Below are positions 36,107 to 44,944 of a stretch of DNA of 61,755 bases, one piece after another (positions within the stretch are counted from its first letter, which is position 1; every line of letters starts with the position of its first letter). The position numbers were made by a program, and so were the translations under genes. Under the pieces are notes generated by a model. The model had not been told where the DNA came from. It saw only the letters and a program-made list of their open reading frames with translations, and searched no databases. The stretch is from Streptomyces sp. SA15 (lineage in GTDB: Bacteria > Actinomycetota > Actinomycetes > Streptomycetales > Streptomycetaceae), in assembly GCF_002291145.1 (NCBI RefSeq), contig NZ_NTGE01000018.1, positions 1 to 61,755 on the forward strand, in the 5' to 3' direction.

Positions 36107-37708
36107 ATGAGTGAGCGCACCCCCGAGCCGAACACTGTCCTGCTGCGTCGCGGAGAAGTCCACAGCCCGGCCGACCCCTTCGCCACAGCGATGGTCGTCG
36201 AGCGCGGCCAGGTCGCCTGGGTCGGCTCAGAAGGCGCCGCAGACGCCTTCGCGGACGGCGTCGACGAGGTCATCGACCTGGACGGCGCCCTCGTCACCCC
36301 GGCGTTCACCGACGCACATGTGCACACCACCTCGACGGGCCTCGCGCTCACCGGCCTCGACCTGTCCGACGCGCCCTCCCTGGAGGCGGCCCTGGCCCTC
36401 GTCCGGGACTTCGCCGCCGCCCGTCCGCACGACCGGGTCCTGCTCGGCCACGGCTGGGACGCGTCCCGCTGGCCCGGCGGCCGTCCCCCGACGCGCGCCG
36501 AGCTGGACGAGGCGACGGACGGCCGCCCCCTCTACCTGAGCCGGATCGACGTCCACTCGGCGGTCGTCACGACGGCCCTGCTGGACATGACCCCCGGCCT
36601 CGGCGTGACGGACGGCCCCCTCACCACCGACGCCCATCACGCCGTACGCGCCGCCGCGCTCGCGGCCGTGACGCCGGACCAGCGCATCGAGGCCCAGCGC
36701 ACCGCCCTCGCCCACGCCGCCTCCCTCGGCATCGGCACCGTCCATGAGTGCGCCGGGCCGGAGATCTCCTCCGAGGACGACTTCACCGGCCTCCTGAAAC
36801 TCGCCTCGCAGCACTCAGGGCCGCGAGTCGTCGGCTACTGGGCCGAGCAGGACGTCCAGAAGGCGCGTGAGCTGGGCGCGATCGGCGCCGCCGGTGATCT
36901 GTTCGCCGACGGGGCCCTCGGCTCCCACACCGCCTGCCTGCACCAGCCGTACGCCGACGCCGACCACACCGGCATCGCCTACCTGGACGCGGCCGCCGTG
37001 GCCGCCCACGTCGTCGCCTGCACCGAGGCGGGCCTTCAGGCGGGCTTCCACGCGATCGGCGACGCCGCCGTGAGCGCTGTCGTCGAGGGCGTGCGCGCCG
37101 CCGCCGAGAAGCTGGGCCTCGGCCGCGTCAGGGCCGCCCGCCATCGCGTCGAACACGCCGAAATGCTCACCCCCGAGACGATCGCGGCCTTCGCCGAGCT
37201 CGGTCTGACCGCCTCCGTCCAGCCCGCCTTCGACGCCCTGTGGGGCGGCGAGGACGGCATGTACGCGCAGCGCCTGGGCGCCGACCGGGCCCGCACCCTG
37301 AACCCCTTCGCCGCTCTGCTGCGCGCCGGCGTCCCGCTCGCCTTCGGCTCCGACAGCCCGGTCACGCCCCTGGACCCCTGGGGCACGGTCCGCGCGGCCG
37401 CCTTCCACCGCACCCCGGAACACCGCGTCTCCGTACGGGCCGCGTTCACCGCGCACACGCGCGGCGGCTGGCGGGCGATCGGGCGGGACGACGCAGGGGT
37501 CCTGGTGCCCGGCGCGCCCGCGGACTACGCCGTGTGGCGCACCGACGAGCTGGTCGTCCAGGCCCCCGACGACCGGGTCGCCCGCTGGTCGACCGACCCC
37601 CGCTCCGGCACCCCCGGTCTGCCCGACCTGACTCCGGGCCGTGACCTGCCCGTCTGCCTGCGTACCGTGGTGGGCGGACGGACGGTTTTCGTACGGCCGG
37701 GCGAGTGA
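36107..37708 (+). CDS. Amidohydrolase family protein (YtcJ-like)
   Basis: 533 residues, amidohydro_3/YtcJ type. The metal motif TPAFTDAHVHTTSTG is near residue 70. Later metal or catalytic residues appear in GFHAIGDAAVSAV, HRVEHAEMLTPET and FGSDSPVTPLDPWGTV. This family hydrolyses N-substituted amides or formamides; the substrate here is unknown. It starts 47 nt after the Lrp gene, which may regulate it. Confidence 0.9.
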   Translation: MSERTPEPNTVLLRRGEVHSPADPFATAMVVERGQVAWVGSEGAADAFADGVDEVIDLDGALVTPAFTDAHVHTTSTGLALTGLDLSDAPSLEAALALVRDFAAARPHDRVLLGHGWDASRWPGGRPPTRAELDEATDGRPLYLSRIDVHSAVVTTALLDMTPGLGVTDGPLTTDAHHAVRAAALAAVTPDQRIEAQRTALAHAASLGIGTVHECAGPEISSEDDFTGLLKLASQHSGPRVVGYWAEQDVQKARELGAIGAAGDLFADGALGSHTACLHQPYADADHTGIAYLDAAAVAAHVVACTEAGLQAGFHAIGDAAVSAVVEGVRAAAEKLGLGRVRAARHRVEHAEMLTPETIAAFAELGLTASVQPAFDALWGGEDGMYAQRLGADRARTLNPFAALLRAGVPLAFGSDSPVTPLDPWGTVRAAAFHRTPEHRVSVRAAFTAHTRGGWRAIGRDDAGVLVPGAPADYAVWRTDELVVQAPDDRVARWSTDPRSGTPGLPDLTPGRDLPVCLRTVVGGRTVFVRPGE

Positions 37709-38255
37709 TCTCCTGGGGTGGCGTGGCGCCGATCGGCCGTCGCCGCCGCGTCGCGCGACCTGCGTATCCTCCGCACTGACCAGGGCATTGACCAAAAGCC
37801 CGCAGGTCGAACGGCTGTTGACAGCCGATGGCAGCGGGCCGATAGGTTCGGCCGAGTCCACCACCGGACGCCCGACCGGGGAACGTCCACGACTCGTCGC
37901 GGCGCCGCTGGGTCAGGGACGGTGTGCCGCACCGGGGCACCGCCACTGGGAGCCAGGCTCAGCGCCGTCGCCAGGGCGAGGCAACGTTTCGGCCGGTCGG
38001 GGAGGTGTGACCCGGGTGGGGCCCGGGCGCTCAGTAGACAACGGCTTGGGGTCGACTCGCAGCCAGCGGGTCCCAGGTCGGCCCGAAGGGCGCCGGGCCC
38101 CCATCCGCAGAACGCGCGGTGAACGCACGGCGGCCGGAATTCGCACTCTTACCCCGCTCTCGTGGAAACGACACCACCATACGAACGTCTTGTCACGTCA
38201 TCGCAGGCTGCGGCCACTATGGTGGACCTCTGCGTACGGACATGAAGGGGCAGTA
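37709..38255 (+). ncRNA. 547-nt intergenic region with a strong promoter and stem: candidate ncRNA or long leader
   Basis: No frame here has a family look. TTGACA (37818) and TAGGTT (37843) form a near-consensus housekeeping promoter. Downstream, GGGGCCCGGGCGC (38018-38030) can pair with GCGCCGGGCCCCC (38090-38102), about 12 bp with one bulge, around a 59-nt structured loop. Either a discrete RNA or a long 5' leader of the glycosyltransferase gene is possible. A second promoter-like patch (CTTGTC ... CACTAT) lies at 38190-38222. Confidence 0.35.
37818..37848 (+). promoter_or_regulatory. Housekeeping-type promoter TTGACA-N19-TAGGTT
   Basis: A perfect -35 TTGACA (37818-37823) and a TAGGTT -10 (37843-37848) typical of HrdB promoters are spaced 19 nt apart, slightly long. 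Transcription would start about 37856, some 400 nt before the next gene. Confidence 0.6.
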
Positions 38256-39056
38256 GTGAACGACGGCGACGGGACCCTCGCGGCACAGGACCGGGGGAGA
38301 CAGTTCGGCCCGCTCGGCACGGCGTTGGTGATCATTCCGACCTACAACGAGGCGGAGAACATCAAGGCGATCGTCGGCCGGGTGCGCAAGGCCGTCCCCG
38401 AGGCGCACGTGCTCGTCGCCGACGACAACAGCCCCGACGGCACGGGCAAGCTGGCCGACGAACTGGCCGCCGAGGACGACCACGTCCAGGTCCTGCACCG
38501 CAGGGGCAAGGAAGGTCTCGGCGCCGCCTACCTAGCGGGCTTCCGCTGGGGCCTGGAGAAGGGGTACGGCGTCCTGATCGAGATGGACGCCGACGGCTCC
38601 CACCAGCCCGAGGAACTGCCCCGCCTGCTGACCGCCCTCAAGGGCGCCGACCTGGTCCTCGGCTCCCGCTGGGTGCCCGGCGGCCGGGTCGTGAACTGGC
38701 CGAAGTCCCGCGAGTTCATCTCCCGCGGCGGCAGCCTGTACTCGCGCCTCGCCCTGGACCTGCCGCTGCGCGACATCACCGGCGGCTACCGCGCCTTCCG
38801 CCGCGAGACCCTGGAGGGCCTCGGCCTCGAAGAGGTGGCCTCCCAGGGCTACTGCTTCCAGGTCGATCTCGCCCGCCGCGCCGTGAAGGCCGGCTACCAC
38901 GTCGTCGAGGTGCCCATCACCTTCGTCGAGCGTGAACTCGGCGACTCCAAGATGAGCCGGGACATCCTCGTCGAGGCACTGTGGCGGGTTACGACGTGGG
39001 GGGTGGGCGAGCGGGTCGGCAAGATCGTCGGCCGGGGCAAGCCCTCACAGCCGTAG
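38256..39056 (+). CDS. Polyprenol monophosphomannose synthase-like glycosyltransferase (GT2)
   Basis: 266 residues. GT2 motifs are ALVIIPTYNEAENI, VLVADDNSPDGTG, the DxD-like LIEMDADGSHQPEEL, and the late ITGGYRAFRRETLE with EVPITFVERELGDSKM. This matches the catalytic domain of actinobacterial Ppm1, which makes polyprenyl-phosphate mannose for lipoglycans and protein O-mannosylation. It has no Lnt domain, as is usual in Streptomyces. GTG 38256 has AAGGGG about 7 nt upstream. Confidence 0.9.
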   Translation: MNDGDGTLAAQDRGRQFGPLGTALVIIPTYNEAENIKAIVGRVRKAVPEAHVLVADDNSPDGTGKLADELAAEDDHVQVLHRRGKEGLGAAYLAGFRWGLEKGYGVLIEMDADGSHQPEELPRLLTALKGADLVLGSRWVPGGRVVNWPKSREFISRGGSLYSRLALDLPLRDITGGYRAFRRETLEGLGLEEVASQGYCFQVDLARRAVKAGYHVVEVPITFVERELGDSKMSRDILVEALWRVTTWGVGERVGKIVGRGKPSQP

Positions 39057-39128
39057 GGACGCCGCCGCACAGAAACGGTTGATCGACCCCTTATCCCGTA
39101 CTGAGCCGTGCCCAGGCACACTGGATGC

Positions 39129-39695
39129 ATGACGACTGGCGCTCCGACACCCACGTACCCCGCCCGGCCCCGGCGCTCCCGGCTGCGCACGTTCCTGCCG
39201 CTGGGCATCGCCGCCTGGCTGGTGCTGGAGATCTGGCTGCTGACCGTGGTCGCGGGCGCGGCGAGCGGCTTCACGGTGTTCCTGGTGCTGCTCGCCGGTT
39301 TCCTGCTCGGCTCGGTGGTCATCAAGCGGGCTGGCCGGCGCGCCTTCCAGAACCTCAACGAGGCACTGCAGCGAGGCGGCGCCCCGTCGCGGTCGAACGG
39401 CGGCGGCAACGGCCTGACGATGCTCGGCGGCCTGCTCCTGATGATCCCCGGGCTGATCTCGGACGCGGTAGGTCTGCTTCTGCTGATACCGCCGGTCCAG
39501 AAGGGGCTGAGCAATTACGCGGAGCGCACTGTCGAGCGCAAGCTGCGCGAAGCCGCCCCGGGCACCCTGGGCGACGCCTTCCAGCAGGCCCGTATGCACC
39601 GCCCCGACGGCAAGGTGGTCCCGGGCGAGGTCGTCAGGGATGAACCGGAGCCGGGGGACATGCCGCAGGACCCGCGCCCGCCGCTGACGCGCTGA
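39129..39695 (+). CDS. fxsA: FxsA family membrane protein
   Basis: 188 residues. TM helices lie at about 20-38 and 42-60 (LGIAAWLVLEIWLLTVVAGA; GFTVFLVLLAGFLLGSVVIK). A Gly/Ser-rich loop and the FxsA signature LLMIPGLISDAVGLLLLIPP follow, with a hydrophilic C-terminus. FxsA overproduction suppresses phage T7 exclusion in E. coli; the Streptomyces role is unknown. ATG 39129 is in frame. A 19-bp-stem terminator follows. Confidence 0.9.
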   Translation: MTTGAPTPTYPARPRRSRLRTFLPLGIAAWLVLEIWLLTVVAGAASGFTVFLVLLAGFLLGSVVIKRAGRRAFQNLNEALQRGGAPSRSNGGGNGLTMLGGLLLMIPGLISDAVGLLLLIPPVQKGLSNYAERTVERKLREAAPGTLGDAFQQARMHRPDGKVVPGEVVRDEPEPGDMPQDPRPPLTR

Positions 39696-39773
39696 ACGGC
39701 TTTCGGGGCTGACCGGCTTTCGGGTGGGGCGGCTCTCGGCCGGGGCGGGCGACCCGCTCGGCCGCAACGCGAA

Positions 39774-39818
39774 AACCGCGGGCGCCGTACGTCGACCTCA
39801 CGTACGGCGCCCGCGGTT
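39774..39818. terminator. 19-bp perfect hairpin between fxsA and rbpA
   Basis: AACCGCGGGCGCCGTACGT (39774-39792) and its exact reverse complement (39800-39818) enclose a 7-nt loop. A bidirectional terminator for converging genes. Confidence 0.9.
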
Positions 39819-39857
39819 ATTCGCGTGCTGTGTAAGTCCGCCCCAGGTCCCGCAGGA

Positions 39858-40232
39858 CTACGCCGACTTTCGGCTGTCCCTCGGGTGGACCGCGATGTTC
39901 ATCGCGCCGGAGCGGAGAACGGCCAGGCGCTCCTCGAGGACCTCTTCGAGTTCCTCGCGGGTACGCCGCTCCATCAGCATGTCCCAATGCGTACGCGCGG
40001 GCTTGGCCTTCTTCTCTTCAGGGCCGTCGCCGTCTACTAGGAGTGCCTGGGCCCCGCAGACCTTGCACTCCCACTCCGGCGGGATCTCCGCCTCGACCGA
40101 GAAGGGCATCTCGAAGCGGTGCCCCTTCTCGCATGCGTACTCCACGGCCTGGCGTGGGGCCAGGTCGATGCCGCGGTCCGTCTCGTAGCTGGTCACCACG
40201 AGGCGCGTGCCGCGAAGAGCTCGCTCACTCAT
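39858..40232 (-). CDS. rbpA: RNA polymerase-binding protein RbpA
   Basis: 124 residues, full length for RbpA. The N-terminal tail (RGTRLVVTSYETDRGI) is followed by the core zinc-associated domain (YACEKGHRFEMPFSVEAEIP, ECKVCGAQALL), a basic linker and the C-terminal sigma-interaction helix (ARTHWDMLMERRTREELEEV). RbpA binds RNA polymerase and group 1/2 sigma factors, stabilises open complexes and affects rifampicin tolerance. A SigR promoter precedes it. Confidence 0.97.
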   Translation of the reverse strand: MSERALRGTRLVVTSYETDRGIDLAPRQAVEYACEKGHRFEMPFSVEAEIPPEWECKVCGAQALLVDGDGPEEKKAKPARTHWDMLMERRTREELEEVLEERLAVLRSGAMNIAVHPRDSRKSA

Positions 40233-40292
40233 GAATCGTGCCTCCCGGGCTTGTCGCCCACAGGACAGGTGTCGCTGTCGTCGTCATCCGGT

Positions 40293-40319
40293 CAACGTCC
40301 GGTCGGCGGTAAAGATTCC
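40293..40319 (-). promoter_or_regulatory. SigR-type promoter of rbpA (GGAAT-N18-GTTG)
   Basis: On the minus strand GGAAT (40319-40315) and GTTG (40296-40293) are separated by exactly 18 nt, the SigR consensus. It lies about 60 nt before the rbpA start. rbpA of S. coelicolor is known to be induced by disulphide stress through SigR. Confidence 0.88.
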
Positions 40320-40499
40320 CGTTCCGAGTCCCGTTCCGGGTCATGCGTCGCCGTCGTAGCCGCCCCTTGTTGTACCCACCAGCGCCCGGTTTGTCACATC
40401 TGCTAGCAGATGTCACCCAGCGTTTCGGCATCTTTGACGCGCAGTAACGGTACGCCTGGCAGGCCAAACGCGTACACTACAGCGCTTTTGTGTTGAACG

Positions 40500-41846
40500 C
40501 TAAATCCTTTCGGGAACCGGGTTCCCCGCCGCACCGATCGCCCGCCGCACCGGAACCCGTGCCAGCAGCACGAATCCGATGACGAAGAAGGCGACCAGCG
40601 AGATGATCGCGTCCCGGTAGCTTCCGGTCACCTGGTACGTGATCCCGAACAGCAGCGGGCCCAGCCAGCTCATGCCGCGGTCGCTCATCTCGTACGCCGA
40701 GAAGTATTCGGCCTCCTTGCCGGGCGGGACGAGATGCGAGAACAGCGAGCGGGACAGCGCCTGGCTGCCGCCGAGGACGAGCCCGATGCCGGCGGCCAGC
40801 ACGAAGAACCACACGGGCGCGCCGGCGGGCAGGAAGTAGCCCGCGCCCAGCGTCACCGTCCAGGCGACCAACGAGCCGAGGATCGTGCGCTTCGCCCCGT
40901 ACGTCCGGGCGAGCCGGCCCATCCCCAGCGCCCCCGCCACCGCCAGCACCTGGACCAGCAGAACGGCCCCGATGAGCGTGGACTGCCCGAGTCCGAGTTC
41001 CTCGGAGCCGTAGATCGACGCCTGGGAGATCACGGTCTGGATGCCGTCGTTGTAGATGAGGTACGCCAGCAGGAAGGCGAGTGTCAGGGGGTGGCGGCGC
41101 ATGTCGCGGACGGTCGCGGCGAGCTGCCGGAAGCCGGCGGCGGTCCTGGTCTTGGTCGAAGCGCCGCGGTCGCGCAGCCGTCGTAGGGGGATGAGGGCGA
41201 AGGCGCCCCACCACAGGCCGGCGGACGCCAGGCAGATCCGGACCGCCGCGCTCTCCGAGAGGCCGAAGGAGTCGTGGGCGGTGTAGAGGACGAGATTGGC
41301 GACCAGGACCAGCGAGCCCGCCGCGTATCCGAAGGCCCAGCCCCGGGAGGAGACCGCGTCGCGTTCCTCGGGCGGGGCGATCTGCGGCAGATAGGAGTTG
41401 TAGAGCATCATCGCCACGGACTGCGCGGCGTTCGCGACGATCAGCAGGACGCCGCCGAGCAGATAGCGGTCGCCGTCGAGGAAGAACATGGCCGTCGTCG
41501 CCGCGGCCCCCGTGTAGGCGGCGGCCGCCAGGAGGGGCTTCTTGCGGCCCGTGCGGTCGGCGGCGGCGCCGACCAGGGGCATCAGCAGCACGGCCACGAT
41601 CACCGACAGGGACACCGAGTACGCGAAGAAGGAACCGGCGCGCACCGGGATCCCGAGGGGGTGCACGAAGCCGTCGGTGTCCGCCGCCGACTCGGCGACC
41701 GACGTCAGATAGGGCCCCAGGAACACGGTGAGCACGCTGGTCGAGTAGACGGAGCAGGCCCAGTCGTAGAAGTACCAGCCGCGCTGTTCGCGCCGCCGTT
41801 CGGCGGCCTCGTCGGCCGCTTCCGTCCGCACGGTGTCGGTGCCCAC
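40500..41846 (-). CDS. MFS transporter (UMF1/Atg22-like)
   Basis: 448 residues with about 12 TM helices. The N-terminus (EQRGWYFYDWACSVYSTSVL) and the loop AADRTGRKKPLLAAAAYTG, plus MMLYNSYLPQIAPPEERDAV, are typical of the UMF1/Atg22-like MFS group. The substrate is unknown. It follows the GDPD gene by 57 nt on the same strand and may belong to the YczE-GDPD transcript. Confidence 0.88.
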   Translation of the reverse strand: MGTDTVRTEAADEAAERRREQRGWYFYDWACSVYSTSVLTVFLGPYLTSVAESAADTDGFVHPLGIPVRAGSFFAYSVSLSVIVAVLLMPLVGAAADRTGRKKPLLAAAAYTGAAATTAMFFLDGDRYLLGGVLLIVANAAQSVAMMLYNSYLPQIAPPEERDAVSSRGWAFGYAAGSLVLVANLVLYTAHDSFGLSESAAVRICLASAGLWWGAFALIPLRRLRDRGASTKTRTAAGFRQLAATVRDMRRHPLTLAFLLAYLIYNDGIQTVISQASIYGSEELGLGQSTLIGAVLLVQVLAVAGALGMGRLARTYGAKRTILGSLVAWTVTLGAGYFLPAGAPVWFFVLAAGIGLVLGGSQALSRSLFSHLVPPGKEAEYFSAYEMSDRGMSWLGPLLFGITYQVTGSYRDAIISLVAFFVIGFVLLARVPVRRAIGAAGNPVPERI

Positions 41847-41903
41847 CCGTGCCCTCGCTTCCCCGTGAAAGGTGCCGCGCGGAGCATCCGGCCCTCAGGG
41901 GGT

Positions 41904-42671
41904 TCAGACCCAGACGCCCCGGTCCTCCATGACCTTGCGCAGCGTGTCGATGTGATCGGTCATGATGCCATCGACTCCCAGGTCCAGGAGCCGGTGCATG
42001 CGCTCCGGCTCGTTGACCGTCCACACGTGGACCTGCAGCCCCCGCGCGTGGGCGGTGCGCAGGAAGAGGTGGTCCACCACCTGGATACCGGACTGGGCCT
42101 CGGGCACCTGCGCGGCCACCGCGGAGCGGCGCACCACGGCCGGCAGCCCCCAGGAGCGCAGCCGCAGATTGAGCACACCACGGGTGCCGTACGAGGTCGC
42201 CAGGCGAGGCCCGGCCAGCCGCTGGGCGCGGACGACACGGGCTTCCGCGAACGAGCCGACGCAGATCCGGTCCCAGGAGTTCGTGCGCTCGATCAGCTCC
42301 AGCAGGGGAAGGAGCGCCGACTCCGCCTTGACGTCGATGTTCCAGCGCGCCTCGGGGAAGGCCTCCAGGAGCTCTTCGAAGAGGGGCACAGGTTCCTTGC
42401 CCGCCACGCGCGCGTGCCGTACGTCCTTCCACATCAGGTCCGCGATCCGGCCCGCCCCGTCGGTCACCCGGTCCAGTGTCGCGTCGTGGAAGGCGACCAG
42501 CTTGCCGTCCGCCGTGGCGTGGACGTCGGTCTCCAGGTAGCGGTAGCCCGCCTCGACCGCGCGCCGGAACTGCAGCTCGGTGTTCTCCAGGCCCTCGGCC
42601 GCGCCGCCGCGGTGGGCGAAGGGGATCGGGCCGGGATGGTCGAGGTAGGGGTGACGTATCAGCGTGCTCAC
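41904..42671 (-). CDS. Glycerophosphodiester phosphodiesterase
   Basis: 255 residues, GDPD TIM barrel. The active-site start PFAHRGGAAEGLENTELQFR carries the HR and E-N motifs. ETDVHATADGKLVAFHDATL carries E-x-D and the catalytic His, and VHVWTVNEPERM is at the end. It cleaves glycerophosphodiesters to glycerol 3-phosphate and an alcohol. No signal peptide is seen, so it is cytoplasmic. Start GTG 42671 overlaps the YczE stop by GTGA. Confidence 0.92.
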   Translation of the reverse strand: MSTLIRHPYLDHPGPIPFAHRGGAAEGLENTELQFRRAVEAGYRYLETDVHATADGKLVAFHDATLDRVTDGAGRIADLMWKDVRHARVAGKEPVPLFEELLEAFPEARWNIDVKAESALLPLLELIERTNSWDRICVGSFAEARVVRAQRLAGPRLATSYGTRGVLNLRLRSWGLPAVVRRSAVAAQVPEAQSGIQVVDHLFLRTAHARGLQVHVWTVNEPERMHRLLDLGVDGIMTDHIDTLRKVMEDRGVWV

Positions 42672-43357
42672 GGTCGCAGTATCGCTCCCCGGGGTTGCCC
42701 CGTGGCAACGACCGTGCTGCCGCCGGATGCCGAGGGGAGGGCGAACACGCGCAGGAAGAGCTGGGCGAGCGGCCCGATCGACACCGCGTACAGGAGGGTG
42801 CCGACACCGATGGTGCCGCCCAGGACGAAACCGGTCACCACGACCGCCACCTCGACGGCCGTCCGCATGAGCCGGATCGAGCGGCCGGTGCGCCGGTGCA
42901 GACCGGTCATCAGGCCGTCCCGCGGCCCCGGCCCGAAGTTCGCGGCGATGTAGAGGCCGGTGGCCGCGCCGTTGAGCAGGATGCCGACGAGGAGAAGGGG
43001 AATGCGTACGGCGAGGGTGTGTGCCTCCGGGACCGCGGCGAGCGTGCCGTCCATGGCGATGCCGACCACGAAGACGTTGGAGACCGTGCCGAGGCCGGGG
43101 CGCTGACGCAGCGGAAGCCACAGGAGAAGGACCGCCGCGCCCACCACGATCGACACGACTCCGATCGTCAGGCCGGTGAGCTCGGCAAGACCCTGGTGCA
43201 GCACGTTCCAGGGCTCCAGACCCAGGCCCGCCTCGACGAGGAGGGCGGAGCTGGCTCCGTACAGCGCGAGACCGGCGTACAGCTGGATCAACCGCCGTCC
43301 CAGACGGCTCTTTGTGGACAAGGCAATGCCCCCCGTGGTGGTAGTGGCCTGACGCAT
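42668..43357 (-). CDS. yczE: YczE/YyaS/YitT family membrane protein
   Basis: 229 residues with five to six TM helices. Features are the family core YGASSALLVEAGLGLEPWNV and GPGPRDGLMTGLHRRTG. In many bacteria a YczE gene sits beside a MocR-type regulator (called YczR), as here. The role is unproven; an efflux or transport function has been suggested. ATG 43357 begins before a Thr-rich, basic N-terminus. Confidence 0.88.
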   Translation of the reverse strand: MRQATTTTGGIALSTKSRLGRRLIQLYAGLALYGASSALLVEAGLGLEPWNVLHQGLAELTGLTIGVVSIVVGAAVLLLWLPLRQRPGLGTVSNVFVVGIAMDGTLAAVPEAHTLAVRIPLLLVGILLNGAATGLYIAANFGPGPRDGLMTGLHRRTGRSIRLMRTAVEVAVVVTGFVLGGTIGVGTLLYAVSIGPLAQLFLRVFALPSASGGSTVVATGQPRGAILRP

Positions 43358-43421
43358 GACACCCTGGGGCTTGGGTGGAAACGTCATCCATGGCCAATCC
43401 GGGGAAGGTGGACTGATTTCC

Positions 43422-44918
43422 ATGGCGCAGTGGACCTCGGCAGTGGGTGCCGCACAACTCGCCCGGCTGCTCAACTCCCAGCAGGACCGCCCGGCGGGCC
43501 CCGGCACACGCCGTGCGCCCGCCTACCGTGCGCTCGCCGACGGCATCCGGCTGCTGGTGCTCGAAGGGCGCGTGCCGGTGGCCGCCCGGCTGCCCGCCGA
43601 ACGCGAACTGGCCCTGTCCCTCTCCGTCAGCCGCACCACGGTCGCCGCCGCCTACGAGGCACTGCGCGCCGAGGGATTCCTGGAGTCCAGGCGCGGAGCC
43701 GGGAGCTGGACGGCCGTGCCGGCCGGGAACCCGCTGCCCGCTCGCGGTCTCGAACCCCTGCCGCCCGAGACCCTCGGCTCGATGATCGACCTGGGCTGCG
43801 CGGCCCTCCCCGCGCCCGAGCCCTGGCTGACCCGAGCCGTCCAGGGCGCCCTGGAGGAGCTGCCGCCGTACGCCCACACGCACGGCGACTATCCGGCCGG
43901 GCTGCCCGCGCTGCGCTCGATGATCGCCGAACGCTACACCGCGCGCGGGATCCCGACGATGCCCGAGCAGATCATGGTGACGACGGGTGCGATGGGCGCG
44001 ATCGACGCGATCTGTCATCTCTTCGCGGGGCGGGGAGAGCGGATCGCCGTCGAGTCGCCCTCGTACGCCAACATCCTCCAGCTGATGCGGGAGGCCGGCG
44101 CCCGGCTCGTGCCCGTCGCCATGGCCGAGGGCCTCACCGGCTGGGACATGGACCGATGGCGGCAGGTACTGCGGGACGCCGCGCCCCGGATCGCGTACGT
44201 CGTCGCCGACTTCCACAACCCGACCGGCGCGCTCGCCGACGACGACCAGCGACGGCGGCTGGTGGAGGCGGCGCGGTCGGCGGGGACGGTGCTGATCGCC
44301 GACGAGACGATGAGCGAGCTGCACCTCGACGGGGACGTCGAGATGCCCCGGCCCGTGTGCGCCTTCGATCCGGCCGGGTCGACGGTCGTCACCGTCGGGT
44401 CGGCCAGCAAGGCGTTCTGGGCGGGGATGCGCATCGGGTGGGTGCGGGCGGCACCGGATGTGATCCGCAGCCTGGTCGCCGCGCGGGCGTACGCGGATCT
44501 CGGCACGCCGGTGGTTGAGCAGTTGGCCGTCAACTGGTTGTTCAGCACCGGGGGTTGGGAACACGCCGTGGAACTCCGGCGTGATCAGGCGCGGGAGAAC
44601 CGGGACGCGTTGGTGACGGCGGTACGGCGGGAACTGCCGACGTGGGAGTTCGAGGTACCGAAGGGCGGGCTCACGTTGTGGGTGCGGGCCGGGGGACTGT
44701 CGGGGTCGCGGTTGGCGGAGGCGGGGGAGCGGGTCGGGGTGCGGGTGCCGTCCGGGCCGCGGTTCGGGGTGGACGGGGCATTCGAGGGGTATGTGCGGTT
44801 GCCGTTCACCGTGGGGGGTGCGGTGGCCGAGGAGGCTGCGGCTCGGTTGGCTGCGGCGGTGCGGCTTGTGGAGAGCGGGTCCGGGGGTGGGGAGACGCCT
44901 CGTACGTTCGTTGCGTGA
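43422..44918 (+). CDS. MocR/PdxR-type (YczR-like) PLP-dependent GntR regulator
   Basis: 498 residues. An N-terminal GntR winged helix (LPAERELALSLSVSRTTVAA) is followed by an aminotransferase-like domain. The PLP lysine is K330 in TVGSASKAFWAGMRIGW, and YVVADFHNPTG carries the usual Asn-Pro. ATG 43422 is chosen because AQWTSAVGAAQLARLL is the family start. It is divergent from yczE with a 64-nt gap, the known YczR-YczE arrangement, so it most likely controls yczE-GDPD. Confidence 0.92.
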   Translation: MAQWTSAVGAAQLARLLNSQQDRPAGPGTRRAPAYRALADGIRLLVLEGRVPVAARLPAERELALSLSVSRTTVAAAYEALRAEGFLESRRGAGSWTAVPAGNPLPARGLEPLPPETLGSMIDLGCAALPAPEPWLTRAVQGALEELPPYAHTHGDYPAGLPALRSMIAERYTARGIPTMPEQIMVTTGAMGAIDAICHLFAGRGERIAVESPSYANILQLMREAGARLVPVAMAEGLTGWDMDRWRQVLRDAAPRIAYVVADFHNPTGALADDDQRRRLVEAARSAGTVLIADETMSELHLDGDVEMPRPVCAFDPAGSTVVTVGSASKAFWAGMRIGWVRAAPDVIRSLVAARAYADLGTPVVEQLAVNWLFSTGGWEHAVELRRDQARENRDALVTAVRRELPTWEFEVPKGGLTLWVRAGGLSGSRLAEAGERVGVRVPSGPRFGVDGAFEGYVRLPFTVGGAVAEEAAARLAAAVRLVESGSGGGETPRTFVA

Positions 44919-44944
44919 AAGCGGCGCCCGCAGGCTGCTCGCGT

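Noticed and set aside
37718..38122. Protein of 134 codons in the intergenic desert
   Set aside because: No family look, biased Arg/Pro composition, and start lies in the amidohydrolase end; RNA role seems likelier.
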